Origin: Lucinisca nassula
Taxonomy: Eukaryota > Mollusca > Bivalvia > Lucinida > Lucinidae
Direction of reading: 5' to 3'
Length of the DNA stretch: 64,000 nt
NCBI GenBank assembly: GCA_963580285.1
Contig: OY757011.1
Location: 199,347,644 to 199,411,643, forward strand
The notes under the pieces are model-generated. The model saw nothing but the letters and a program-made list of their open reading frames with translations, made no database searches and was not told the origin of the DNA. Positions 11,093-22,303 of the stretch are shown here, piece after piece. The position numbers and the translations under genes are program-made. The first letter of the stretch is position 1; each line of letters begins with the position of its first letter.

Positions 11093-11478
11093 AAGTCTCG
11101 GTGGCTCTGCCGGATGCGTGTGTGACTGGTTACAATGAGGTCGTGGGTTTGAGTCCCGACTGGTCCGACAATATTCTTTAGTGGAAATTGATCATGACAT
11201 ATTTTCTACTTCCATGCTCTCCCCTAGAAGCCTCTGTGGTGTAGTGGTTATGCTAATCGCCTTGTAAACCAGGGGACGCACAATCGATCCCGGGCTTCTC
11301 CAGACTTTGGGATGAGTCTTAAAGACTCATCTTTAAACCGAGGTTCCGTCTCCGTATGACCTTAGCTGTTGGCGAAACTCACTCACTCACTCCATGCCCT
11401 CATATCTGCTGATTCAAGAAGGACAGTTGTCAGTTACGCACTGTAATGATTAACCGTTTAGAATGACTATATCAGACT
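11093..11478 (+). repeat. Nested SINEs S1 and S2 (duplicate)
   Basis: Counterpart of 7952-8337, with S2 at about 11229-11406 inside S1. Confidence 0.65.
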
Positions 11479-11672
11479 GTCGACGAAAAGTTTTGTTAGG
11501 CCATTTGATGGGCTCTACATGACCTCAGTAGTGTTGACCGTGCCATTCAATTTAAAAAAAAGTGATTTAGTAACAAGGAAAACAACCTTGTATACCAGGG
11601 TGTAGCATTCCATGTTACTTGGTCCCGAGCAAAAAGCACAAATCTCGTTTTATATTGTAAAACCTTTCCTGT

Positions 11673-11681
11673 ATTCAGATC
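11673..11681 (+). repeat. Left target-site duplication ATTCAGATC
   Basis: Identical to 18038-18046, directly abutting the first base of the inverted terminus. Confidence 0.85.
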
Positions 11682-11829
11682 AGCAAGGTGAAGTTGGTTT
11701 GTTTTTCGTTTTTCGATATTCACTTTATGGCGAAGATAGGTGAAGTTTGTTTTTCGTTATTCGTTTTTCGTTATTCGATTTGAAGCCGCTTATCGTATTT
11801 TAACATTCGAAATCCTATTTTTTTTATAT

Positions 11830-14800
11830 TCGAATAGGGACCGAATATCGCATTTTGACATTCGAAATCCTATTTTGACATTCGGATTGGGGAAGAATAT
11901 CGTATTTTGATATTCAAAATCCTATTTTGACATTCGGATTGGGACTGAATATCGTATTTTGATATTCAAAATCCTATTTTGACATTCGAATTGGGGCAGA
12001 ATATAGTATTTTGATATTCAAAATGCTATTTTGACATTCGAATTGACCCCGAATATCGTATTTTGATATTCAAAATCCTATTTTGACATTCGAATTGGGA
12101 CCGAATATCGTATTTTGATATTCAAATTCCTATTTTGACATTCGAATTGGGGCAGAATATAATATTTTGATGTTCAAAATCCTATTTTGACATTCGAATT
12201 GGCCTCGAATATCGTATTTTGATATTCAAAATCTTATTTTGACATTCGAATTGGGAACGAATATCGTATTTTGATATTCAAAATCCTATTTTGACATTCG
12301 AATTGGGGCAGAATATAGTATTTTGATATTCAAAATCCTATTTTGACATTCGCATTGGCCCCGAATATCGTATTTTGATATTCAAAATCCTATTTTGACA
12401 TTCGAATTGGGACTGAATATCGTATTTTGATATTCAAAATCCTATTTTGACATTCTAATTGGGTCTGAATATCGTATTTTGATATTAAAAATCCTATTTG
12501 ACATTCGAATCGGGAACGAATATCGTATTTTGATATTCAAAATCCTATTTTGACATTCGATTTGGGGCAGAATATAGTATTTTGATATTCAAAATCCTAT
12601 TTTGACATTCGAATTGGGACCGCATATCGTATTTTGATATTCAAAATCCTATTTTGACATTCGAATTTGGACCGCATATCGTATTTTGATATTCAAATTC
12701 CTATTTTGACATTCGAATTCGGACCGAATATCGTATTTTGATATTCAAAATCCTATTTTGACATTCGAATTGGGGCAGAATATAGTATTTTGATATTCAA
12801 AATCCTATTTTGACATTCGGATTGGGGCAGAATATCGTATTTTGATATTCAAAATCCTATTTTGACATTCGAATTGGGACCGCATATCGTATTTTGATAT
12901 TCAAAATCCTATTTTGACATTCGAATTGGGGCAGAATATAGTATTTTGATATTCAAAATCATATTTTGATATTCTAATTGGGACCGAATATCGTACTTTG
13001 ATATTCAAAATCCTATTTTGACATTCGAATTGGGGCAGAATATAGTATTTTGATATTCAAAATCCTATTTTGACATTCGAATTGGGACCGAATATCGTAT
13101 TTTGATATTCAAAATCCTATTTTGACATTCGAATTGGGGCAGAATATAGCATTTTGATATTCAAAATCCTATTTTGACATTCGGATTGGGGCAGAATATA
13201 GTATTTTGATATTCAAAATCCTATTTTGACCTTCGAATCGGGGTAGAATATAGTATTTTGATATTCAAAATCCCATTTTGACATTCGAAATGGCCCCGAA
13301 TATCGTATTTTGATAATCAAAATCCTATTTTGACATTCGAATTGGGACCGAATATCGTATTTTGATATTCAAAATCCTATTTTGACATTCGAAATGGCCC
13401 CGAATATCGTATATTGATATTCAAAATCCTATTTTGACATTCGAATTGGGGCAGAATATAGTATTTTGATATTCAAAATCCTATTTTGACATTCGGATTG
13501 GGGCAGAATATAGTATTTTGATATTCAAAATCCTATTTTGACATTCAAATTGGGGCAGAATATAGTATTTTGATATTCAAAATCCTATTTTGACATTCGA
13601 AATGGCTCCGAATATCGTATTTTGATATTCAAAATCCTATTTTGACATTCGAATTGGGACCGAATATAGTATTTTGATATTCAAAATCCTATTTTGACAT
13701 TCGAATTGGGGCAGAATATAGTATTTTGATATTCAAAATCCTATTTTGACATTCGAATTGGGACCGAATATCGTATTTTGATATTCAAAATCCTATTTTG
13801 ACATTCGAATTGGGGCAGAATATAGTATTTTGATATTCAAAATCCTATTTTGACATTCGAATTGGCCTCGAATATCGTATTTTGATATTCAAACTCCTAT
13901 TTTGACATTCGAATTGGGACTGAATATCGTATTTTGATATTCAAAATCCTATTTTGACATTCGAATTGGGGCAGAATATCGTATTTTGATATTCAAAATC
14001 CTATTTTGACATTCGAATTGGGTCTGAATATCGTATTTTGATATCAAAATCCTATTTTGACATTCGAATTGGGGCAGAATATAGTATTTTGATATTCAAA
14101 ATCCTATTTTGACATTCGAATTGGGACCACATATCGTATTTTGATATTCAAAATTCTATTTTGACATTCGAATTGGGGCAGAATATAGTATTTTGATATT
14201 CAAAATCCTATTTTGACATTCGAATTGGCCCCGAATATCGTAATTTGATAATCAAAATCCTATTTTGACATTCGAATTGGGACCGAATATCGTATTTTGA
14301 TATTCAAATTACTATTTTGACATTCGAATTGGGGCAGAATATAGTATTTTGATATTCAAAATCCTATTTTGACATTCGAATTGGCCTCGAATATCGTATT
14401 TTGATATTCAAAATCCTATTTTGACATTCGAATTGGGACCGCATATCGTATTTTGATATTCAAAATCCTATTTTGACATTCGAATTCGGACCGAATATCG
14501 TATTTTGATATTCAAAATCCTATTTTGACATTCGAATTGGGGCAGAATATAGTATTTTGATATTCAAAATCCTATTTTGACATTCAGATTGGGGCAGAAT
14601 ATCGTATTTTGATATTCAAAATCCTTTTTTGACATTCGAATTGGGACCGCATATCGTATTTTGATATTCAAAATCCTATTTTGACATTCGAATTGGGGCA
14701 GAATATAGTATTTTGATATTCAAAATCCTATTTTAACATTCTCTTTGGGACCGAATATCGTACTTTGATATTCAAAATCCTATTTTGACATTCGAATCTG

Positions 14801-17285
14801 GGCAGAATATAGTATTTTGATATTCAAAATCCTATTTTGACATTCGAATTGGGACCGAATATCGTATTTTGATATTCAAAATCCTATTTTGACATTCGAA
14901 ATGGCCCCGAATATCGTATTTTGATATTCAAAATCCTATTTTGACATTCGAATCGGGACCGAATATCTTATTTTGATATTCAAAATCCTATTTTGACATT
15001 CGAATTGGGGCAGAATATAGTATTTTGATATTCAAAATCCTATTTTGACATTCGGATTGGGGCAGAATATAGTATTTTGAAAATCAAAATCCTATTTTGA
15101 CCTTCGAATTGGGGCAGAATATAGTATTTTGATATTCAAAATCCTATTTTGACATTCGAAATGGCCCCGAATATCGTATTTTGATATTCAAAATCCTATT
15201 TTGACATTCGAATTGGGACCGAATATCGTATTTTGATATTCAAAATCCTATTTTGACATTCGAATTGGGGCAGAATATAGTATTTTGATATTCAAAATCC
15301 TATTTTGACATTCGAAATGGCCCCGAATATCGTATTTTGATATTCAAAATCCTATTTAGACATTCGGATTGGGGCAGAATATAGTATTTTGATATTCAAA
15401 ATCCTATTTTGACATTCGAATTGGGGTAGAATATAGTATTTTGATATTCAAAATCCTATTTTGACATTCGAAATGGCCCCGAATATCGTATATTGATATT
15501 CAAAATCCTATTTTGACATTCGAATTGGGGCAGAATATAGTATTTTGATATTCAAAATCCTATTTTGACATTCGGATTGGGGCAGAATATAGTATTTTGA
15601 TATTCAAAATCCTATTTTGACATTCGAATTGGGGCAGAATATAGTATTTTGATATTCAAAATCCTATTTTGACATTCGAAATGGCTCCGAATATCGTATT
15701 TTGATATTCAAAATCCTATTTTGACATTCGGATTGGGACCGAATATCGTATTTTGATATTCAAAATCCTATTTTGACATTCGAATTGGGGCAGAATATAG
15801 TATTTTGATATTCAAAATCCTATTTTGACATTCGAATTGGGACCGAATATCGTATTTTGATATTCAAAATCCTATTTTGACATTCGAATTGGGGCAGAAT
15901 ATAGTATTTTGATATTCAAAATCCTATTTTGACATTCTAACTGGCCTCGAATATCGTATTTTGATATTCAAACTCCTATTTTGACATTCGAATTGGGACT
16001 GAATATCGTATTTTGATATTCAAAATCCTATTTTGACATTCGAATTGGGGCAGAATATCGTATTTTGATATTCAAAATCCTATTTTGACATTCGAATTGG
16101 GTCTGAATATCGTATTTTGATATCAAAATCCTATTTTGACATTCGAATTGGGGCAGAATATAGTATTTTGATATTCAAAATCCTATTTTGACATTCGAAT
16201 TGGGACCACATATCGTATTTTGATATTCAAAATCCTATTTTGACATTCGAATTGGGGCAGAATACAGTATTTTGATATTCAAAATCCTATTTTGACATTC
16301 GAATTGGCCCCGAATATCGTAATTTGATATTCAAAATCCTATTTTGACATTCGAATTGGGACCGAATATCGTATTTTGATATTCAAATTACTATTTTGAC
16401 ATTCGAATTGGGGCAGATTATAGTATTTTGATATTCAAAATCCTATTTTGACATTCGAATTGGCCCCGAATATCGTATTTTGATATTCAAAATCCTATTT
16501 TGACAATCGAATTGGGACTGAATATCGTATTTTGATATTCAAAATCCTATTTTGACATTCGAATTGGGACCGAATATCGTATTTTGATATTCAAAATCCT
16601 ATTTTGACATTCGAATTTGGGCAGAATATAGTATTTTGATATTGGAAATCCTATTTTGATTTTCGAAATGGCCCCGAATATCGTATTTTGATATTCAAAA
16701 TCCTATTTTGACATTCGAATTGGGACCAAATTTCGTATTTTGATATTCAAAACCCATTTTGACATTCGAATTTGGGGCAGAATATAGTATTTTGATATTC
16801 AAAATCCTATTTTGACATTCGAAATGGCCCCGAATATCGTATTTTGATATTCAAAATCCTATTTTGACATTCGAATTGGGACCGAATATCGTATTTTGAT
16901 ATTCAAATTCCTATTTTGACATTCGAATTGGGGCAGAATATAGTATTTTGATATTCAAAATCCTATTTTGACATTCGAATTGGCCTCGAATATCGTATTT
17001 TGATATTCAAAATCCTATTTTGACATTCGAATTGGGACGGAATATCGTATTTTGAAATTCAAAATCCTATTTTGACATTCGAATTGGGGCAGAATATAGT
17101 ATTTTGATATTCAAAATCCTATTTTGCCATTCGAATTGGGACCGAAATCCTATTTTGACATTCGAATTGGGACCGAATATCGTATTTTGATATTCAAATT
17201 CCTATTTTGACATTCGAATTGTGGCAGAATATAGTATTTTGATATTCATAATCCTATTTTGACATTCGAATTGGCCTCGAATATC
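11830..17285 (+). repeat. 52-bp satellite array, forward orientation (about 105 units)
   Basis: Spacing between successive 'gaattggg' landmarks is 52 bp at every place measured (13027, 13079, 13131). Each unit has 'tttgacattcgaattggg', a variable triplet, then 'gaatatcgtattttgatatt'. Three main variants (accG-aatatcg, gcaG-aatatag, ccccG-aatatcg) often alternate, suggesting dimeric units. Larger blocks are duplicated at a 2,079-bp offset (for example 13890 / 15969 and 14305 / 16384), about 40 units. Confidence 0.9.
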
Positions 17286-17790
17286 CAATTCGAATGTCAA
17301 AATCAGATTTTGAATATCAAAATACGATATTCGGTCCCAATATGAATGTCAAAATAGGATTTTGAATATCAAAATACTATATTCTGCCCAAATTCGAATG
17401 TCAAAATAGAATTTTGAATATCAAAGTACGATATTCGGTCCCAATTCGAATGTCAAAATAGGATTTTGAATATCAAAATACGATATTCGGTCCCAATTCG
17501 AATGTCAAAATACGATTTTGAATATCAAATTACGATATTCAGTCCCAATTCGAATGTCAAAATAGGATTTTGAATATCAAAATACGATATTCGGGGCCAA
17601 TGCGAATGTCAAAATAGGATTTTGAATATCAAAATACTATATTCTGTCCCAATTCGAATGTCAAAATAGGATTTTGAATATCAAAATACGATATTCTTCC
17701 CCAATCCGAATGTCAAAATAGGATTTCGAATGTCAAAACGCGATATTCGGTCCCTATTCGAATATCAAAAAATAGGATTTCGAATGTTAA
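17286..17790 (-). repeat. 52-bp satellite array, inverted arm
   Basis: The same unit in reverse complement ('caattcgaatgtcaaaat' ... 'gaatatcaaaatacgatatt'), about ten copies. The switch of orientation is abrupt at 17285/17286. Confidence 0.85.
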
Positions 17791-18037
17791 AATACGATAT
17801 GCGGCTTCAAATCGAATAACGAAAAACGAATAACGAAAAACAAACTAACTTCACCTATCTTCGCCATAAAGTGAATATCGAAAAACGGACAACGAAAAAC
17901 AAACCAACTTCACCTTTTTTCACCAGAAAGTGAATATCGAAAAACGAAAAACGAAAAACAAACCAACTTCACCTTTTTTCACCAGAAAGTGAATATCGAA
18001 AAACGAAAAACGAAAAACAAACCAACTTCACCTTGCT
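17791..18037 (-). repeat. Right terminal inverted repeat with three subterminal repeats
   Basis: Contains three copies of a unit of about 66 bp ending 'caaaccaacttcacctt' and starting 'agtgaatatcgaaaaacg'. It is the reverse complement of 11682-11830, which has two such units. Confidence 0.85.
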
Positions 18038-18046
18038 ATTCAGATC
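18038..18046 (+). repeat. Right target-site duplication ATTCAGATC
   Basis: Matches the 9 bases preceding the left end of the element. Confidence 0.85.
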
Positions 18047-18463
18047 ACATTTGGAAATTTTCAAACTTGGTCTGTAAGTGGTCTTACAAGCCACTTTTGA
18101 ACAGGCACTGGTTGTAGGCTAATGCTGCTATTATTGCACATGTACGCGCATATACTTGGCAACATTGACAAACGGCGGTTTGTGTGTGCGTTGGGGTGCA
18201 CGCGCGTGTGCGCACGTGTGTGCGTGTATGTTCTTATCAAGATAAAATATACCTTTATTCTTCACTGCAGAAGACTTCGACGTCAACTTTGACAATTTCT
18301 GAAAACATATCCATAACAGAACAAAGTTTGTGAAAATATAGAGAATTAATAATAAGTCAAGACAAACGAAAATTTTCGTATTCGAGATGCTGCTCCAATC
18401 TACTAAATATGATTGGTATGACCTCATAACAATATACTAAGGATCGTAGTGGTGTTCCTTTGA
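18047..18463. other. No gene seen
   Basis: Includes a purine-pyrimidine alternating TG/CG-rich patch at about 18175-18232. The minus-strand open frame across it is low complexity. Confidence 0.5.
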
Positions 18464-18762
18464 TTGAGTTGAGTTGAGGTTTTACGCACCCTTCAGCTGT
18501 CCATATTAGGTACTTTTGGAGACGTTGCTACCGATTTTGTGGGACTTTTACCCGAAATTGAGATGAAATCACATTTCAAGCCCTACAGCCAATTAACAAC
18601 GGCTAGGGTTTCAGGAGTGGTCCGACTCGCAACACTTTTCCTGGGCAGGCTTATATACCTAATTGGTTTACCAGTATTAAAGTTCGGTCGGTTTCAGCTC
18701 TGCGCGAAGCACCATGCAGCCCAAACTGTTTCGTCAAGCTCCGATGGGCAGGGGGCGCTAAC
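18464..18762 (-). repeat. Interspersed repeat family A copy
   Basis: Minus-strand member: 'gttgaggttttacgc' tail, 'gagatgaaatcacatttcaa', 'ctctgcgcgaagcacc', then 'ccgatgggcaggggg' head. Confidence 0.65.
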
Positions 18763-19145
18763 GTAACGTGTATCAACGGAAAACTGTACATGCCATGGTA
18801 GTTTTCTTTGCACGTGTTTTGCGTGACATGCAAGGTAGGTGTGCACATCGCGGCTGTTTGGTTTTTGCTAGCGTCCAGTACGGACAATGGAGTAGTGATA
18901 CTTTTAGCTATTAAAAGTATTATAATGGACCGTCATTGTCATACCCCGGACGTGTTTTATACGATCCAAAATCACAATTCTTATCAACGTTCAGCAACAC
19001 ACGTTAAGGTAGTTTCTTCTGTTTTATTTAATGAAATTAAATCCAGCTTTTAATCTGTTCTAAACACGTTTCATTCCAAGACTATAAAGTAACAGTTACT
19101 CTTGTTTTCATTGACAAGTATCGGCAGGTTTAATATGTTTTCCAC

Positions 19146-19146
<1 letters not shown>
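18763..19146. other. No gene seen
   Basis: Non-coding; short open frames on both strands without recognisable features. Confidence 0.5.

Positions 19147-19198
<52 letters not shown>
19147..19198 (+). repeat. (TTA)n microsatellite
   Basis: About 17 consecutive ATT/TTA triplets. Confidence 0.95.
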
Positions 19199-19199
<1 letters not shown>

Positions 19200-19214
19200 A
19201 TGACAGGGGGCAAT

Positions 19215-19625
19215 GAAGCAGCTTCGCTTTATTAGCCGGCTTCTATGACAACGCGATAGAGTGATTGCTTATCTATCCGGCGGCCCGGGTTCGATCCTGA
19301 GCCTGGAAAAGGCGATTAGAAGTGTTTTTCTCTTTTTTTTTTCATTTCTCTGACCCTGAGTAGATAGGCTCCATGCTCTTGAGTCTGCTTCCTTAGCATT
19401 CTCACGAGTGTCCTCGAGGGCGATGTCAAAGACCTTACATGGGTCGGCGACTGCTTAACTTAAAAGATACGTCCTGTGCACTCGATTACATTAATAATAA
19501 TAAATATAATGATAATAATATATTAGTATTATTATAACATACATGAATTTTATTATTTTTGTTTTATGACACTTTCTATCGAAGCGATCGTTAATCAGAG
19601 GTGGTCGAAAACCGGAGAAAATGCA
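19215..19625 (+). repeat. tRNA-like SINE remnant
   Basis: 'gatagagtgattgctta' and 'cccgggttcgatcctgag' correspond to degenerate A- and B-box regions. A piece of a SINE tail ('cgatcgttaatcagaggtgg', 'gaaaaccgga') at about 19580-19620 is shared with 47250-47345 and 49915-50010. Confidence 0.45.
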
Positions 19626-19689
19626 TGTGCTGTGTGTATTCATTGAACCTTTAGAACACTATACAGACTAGGGGTCTTAACCAATCGAC

Positions 19690-20060
19690 CAAATGGCAAG
19701 ACAATCAAAGGTAAATTTTATAGGAATGGTGTGCTGTCAAAATACAATGAAAATTGTGGACCTGCGACCGTTTAAAGACGTCTGTGTCTTATCCACTCGC
19801 AAGTGTGTTCTATGCGCCGACTTCTTGAGAGAGGAAAATGTAGTTCAGCTCTCATCCACCATTTCGCCAGACCTTAGTCCCTTCCACTTTTTCCTGTTTC
19901 CATTAGTAAAACAATCCATTCTGGTCGTCGTTTTGAATCCAGACGTGCACTTGGAAGTGCAATTTACAAGTGTATTATGGGTTTACCTTAAAAGGACTGC
20001 TTCTATGCCTTTACAGAATGGAATTGGACTTGAAAAGTGTGTTTCTGTCAAGGAAGAAGC
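19690..20060 (+). pseudogene. Degenerate mariner transposase C-terminal fragment
   Basis: The reading frame at 19693-20073 contains 'SPDLSPFHFFLFPLVK', matching the conserved mariner stretch S-P-D-L-A-P-x-D-x-x-L-F-P, with the preceding 'ADFLREENVVQLS' also in the expected place. The third catalytic Asp position reads His. Downstream similarity shifts frame, so the fragment is broken. No inverted termini were identified. Confidence 0.5.
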
Positions 20061-20449
20061 AAGGATGAAGTAAAAGAAATGTGAATGCGATTACTAACGC
20101 GCCCTGTAGAACCCCGATGCCCCCACACACCCAACCTCCACACACACCTCGTAGTGGATATTACTAAATATAGGCCTATCTTTATTTATTTTAGCTACGG
20201 AATTCCACTATTAGTGCATATTCAATTTGGTTTCCCGCATTGTTCGGATCTGTTTCACTTTCATATACCGGGCAGAAACTCTTTGCCTGTTGTTTTGTCG
20301 GAAACAAATGACCAAATTACCCCCTAAATCACTTTTTAAACCATTTCCTCCATATTGTGGTACAAAAAGCTGGTCTAGCTCTTTGTCCTTAATGTGGAGA
20401 AACTGCTGATTTTATGGTAATTTTGGTTATTCAATGGACACGTTTCATA

Positions 20450-20656
20450 TACAGTAAAATTCCGCTATAAAGACCACCTAAAATTAAGACTAATTCTGAT
20501 TTAAAAAGCTTGTTTTGAAGGCTGCACTTAATCTTTCTTTGTTTTTTGTGTCCGCATGGTCCGATGAGGGACCACCTTTGGGACTGTTCAAAAGTGGTCT
20601 TTAAGACCACTTTTGAACAGTCTCAAAGGTGGTCTTAATATAGGAATTTCACTGTA
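20450..20656 (+). mobile_element. MITE family B, complete
   Basis: Ends are inverted: 'tacagtaaaattccgctat' and 'ataggaatttcactgta'. The centre is a perfect-looking hairpin of 'gttcaaaagtggtctt' and 'aagaccacttttgaac'. No coding capacity. TA-flanked short termini of this kind suggest a Tc1/mariner-type origin (inference). Confidence 0.75.
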
Positions 20657-20685
20657 TTCGGCAATGTTTAACCCAATTATCTATA

Positions 20686-20725
20686 GGCCCCCGCCCATCG
20701 GGGCTGGTAGAAATAGATTGGGCGG
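20686..20725 (+). repeat. Left part of family A repeat split by the LTR element
   Basis: 'cccccgcccatcgggg' to 'agattgggcgg' is cut at 20725 by the retroelement and resumes at 30874 with the duplicated GCGG then 'catggtgctaatacg'. Confidence 0.8.
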
Positions 20726-21131
20726 TGTAACACAGTAGTGGTTCTTGTATGTATTGTTTTTCTTATATTAGAAAATTACCTATATCATATAGGTAGGGCC
20801 AGGCGAGATGACAATCCCAGTGCATTTTCACAGTAGATGAAAAATGCGAAGTAGTATCAGACCATAATTGTGACAAACACTCATATGACTAGCCCCGAGC
20901 GATAGCTGTCAAGTGGACCTGGTCAAAGTCAGTTTAATTACCGTTTATTGACTTATTAAGTGCTCATGCATGGATGTGTCATTTTTTATGGTCAGTTATG
21001 AAACGTAGAAGATGTATATAAACTGGGGTTGTTTTCTAGTCGGCAGTCAGTATTTCACTCCGCTTGGTATAGAGTAGAAATAAAAGATATTGAGCATCAT
21101 CCGTGCGTTTTGTCTTCTTGACTGTGTGACA
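20726..21131 (+). repeat. 5' LTR
   Basis: Starts TGTAACACAGTAG, ends GACTGTGTGACA. Promoter elements visible: TATATAAA at 21015-21022, an initiator-like TCAGT at 21047-21051, and the poly(A) signal AATAAA at 21079-21084. The short distance between initiator and AATAAA implies a compact R region. Confidence 0.95.
21015..21051 (+). promoter_or_regulatory. LTR core promoter (TATA and initiator)
   Basis: TATATAAA lies about 25-30 bases before the initiator-like TCAGT. The same arrangement exists in the 3' LTR at 30757-30793. Confidence 0.6.
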
Positions 21132-21140
21132 TAGACGAAC

Positions 21141-21152
21141 TGGTGCCGTGAC
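21141..21152 (+). promoter_or_regulatory. Primer binding site, tRNA-His type
   Basis: TGGTGCCGTGAC lies 9 bases after the 5' LTR and is complementary to the 3' end of animal tRNA-His(GTG) including its CCA (…GTCACGGCACCA, recalled from general knowledge). Minus-strand DNA synthesis would start here. Confidence 0.65.
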
Positions 21153-21181
21153 CAGGATGAAGAAACAGGAGAAAAGGAACT

Positions 21182-21190
21182 AAGGTAAGA
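21182..21190 (+). promoter_or_regulatory. Candidate major splice donor AAG|GTAAGA
   Basis: Near-consensus 5' splice site with the intron starting at 21185, between the primer site and the gag ATG (21216). It would let a common leader be joined to the acceptors at 26448 and 27511. Confidence 0.55.
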
Positions 21191-21215
21191 GTCTTTTGGT
21201 TATTGCTTTCTTGTA

Positions 21216-22266
21216 ATGGTGGAAGGAAATCAGTTGCCAGATGTTGATCAGAATGCTCAAAATGTTTTATTTCACAATGAAGTCACAAACGCTTTTCGGC
21301 AATTAAAAGAACAACTTGGGGCTTTATCAAATTCGGTTGGTAATGCTAGTATAGGGCAGTTTATTTCACCTTTTGATGGGAAAAACAGTAGAGAATTTCA
21401 TCCTTGGGTAAAACAAGTAAGTAGAGAAATTTTGTAAATTGACAAATGTGCCAGCAAACGGCGTGAAACTTGTAGCGTACAATGCTAGCAGAGAGGCTGT
21501 TAGTAATTTTCTTGCTAGATACTTGACTCAATTTCCCGCAGCAACTTGGGACATGATAAAAATAGAACTTTCCCGCAGGTTTTCCACTATTATTGACCCC
21601 TCCCATGCGTCCTGTTTATTGCGGCGCATACATCAAAGGGTCTCAGAATCGGTACAGTCTTATGCAGAAAGGCTGATTGAATTAGCAGAACAGGCTTCCA
21701 CAGGTTTGGACAACGCTGCGCAGCAAGCTTTGGCTACGCAGTTGGTGGGGTATTTTATTGATGGGTTAACATCAGACCAAATTTAAATGAAACTTCTTAG
21801 GGTAAACCCACCCACTCTAGATGAGGCGGTAAATAGTGCGATATATGAGGTAAATTTGAGAAAAAGGTTCAATCTCCGCGCAGGCAGAGATGTGCAGCCT
21901 GGTCGGCCTGGTCATGAGCCTATGGATATCGGTCATATTAGACCAAGACGATGGCAAAACCCAAGACGTGAAAGGGGAGGTAATTTTGACCGAAACACAA
22001 GGCGTGAAAGGGGAGGTAATTATGACCAAAGAAGGCAGGTCAACGCAGTAAGCAATCAAGAGAGTTATTATAGCCGAGGGCAAAATTCTCAATACAGACA
22101 GCAAGGTCATGAGCTAGGTCATAAGACCAGATTCAATATGAACGGAAGGCGCTGTTATCTTTGCAATTCGCCAAATCATTTACAAAGAGAATGTCCTGAG
22201 AAAACTCGACCTAAAAGCGCAACCCAAGATGAAAACACTCAGGAACAGAAAAACCATTTAAACTAA
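21216..22266 (+). CDS. gag: gag (capsid-nucleocapsid), interrupted
   Basis: Structural polyprotein that would package the element RNA. ATG 21216 is the first start after the donor. The N-terminal part (21216-21437) is in one frame. The capsid-like part ('ANGVKLVAYNASREAVSNFL', 'LARYLTQFPAATWDMIKIEL'-type Ty3/gypsy capsid) is in the +1 frame from about 21420, so a single-base shift separates them. An in-frame TAA at 21784 interrupts the second half. The last part is Arg-rich with a CCHC zinc knuckle (C-x2-C-x4-H-x4-C, 22153-22194), as in nucleocapsids. Total about 350 codons, normal for the family. It ends at UAA 22264-22266 within the frameshift signal. Confidence 0.85.
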
Positions 22267-22303
22267 AAACCTCTCTCTATCGTAAGGCGGCAGATAGAGG
22301 GAG
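22257..22303 (+). promoter_or_regulatory. -1 programmed ribosomal frameshift signal
   Basis: The heptamer TTTAAAC (22257-22263) is read as T-TTA-AAC in the gag frame and is followed at once by the gag stop UAA. After a 7-nt spacer comes a stem of 11 pairs, 22271-22281 with 22293-22303 (one G-U), around an 11-nt loop. The pol frame is -1 relative to gag and is open from 22233, so a slip here yields Gag-Pol. Heptamer, spacing and stem all match the classic retroviral and coronaviral arrangement. Confidence 0.8.

Larger units (their letters stand above)
9612..12753 (+). repeat. Tandem segmental duplication, copy 2
   Basis: The second copy of 6497-9611. It repeats, in order, the LINE fragment, degenerate satellite, CA tract, family A repeat, MITE C, nested SINEs and the left end of the foldback element, and then continues into the rest of that element. 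Confidence 0.85.
11682..18037. mobile_element. Foldback-type element filled with 52-bp satellite, 9-bp TSD
   Basis: The two ends are exact inverted repeats: AGCAAGGTGAAGTTGGTTTG at 11682 and its complement ending at 18037. The direct repeat ATTCAGATC flanks it at 11673-11681 and 18038-18046. Each arm has subterminal repeats of about 66 bp ('gtgaagttggtttgtttttcg' type; two in the left arm, three in the right), then 52-bp satellite units. Satellite orientation is forward up to about 17285 and reversed from 17286 to about 17790. There are no open reading frames, so it is non-autonomous. A 9-bp target duplication with long inverted repeats is typical of Mutator-like elements; that family assignment is inference. 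Confidence 0.8.

Noticed and set aside
11830..17285. CRISPR-like array of regular repeats
   Set aside because: The 52-bp units are contiguous with no unique spacers and the genome is eukaryotic; this is satellite DNA.
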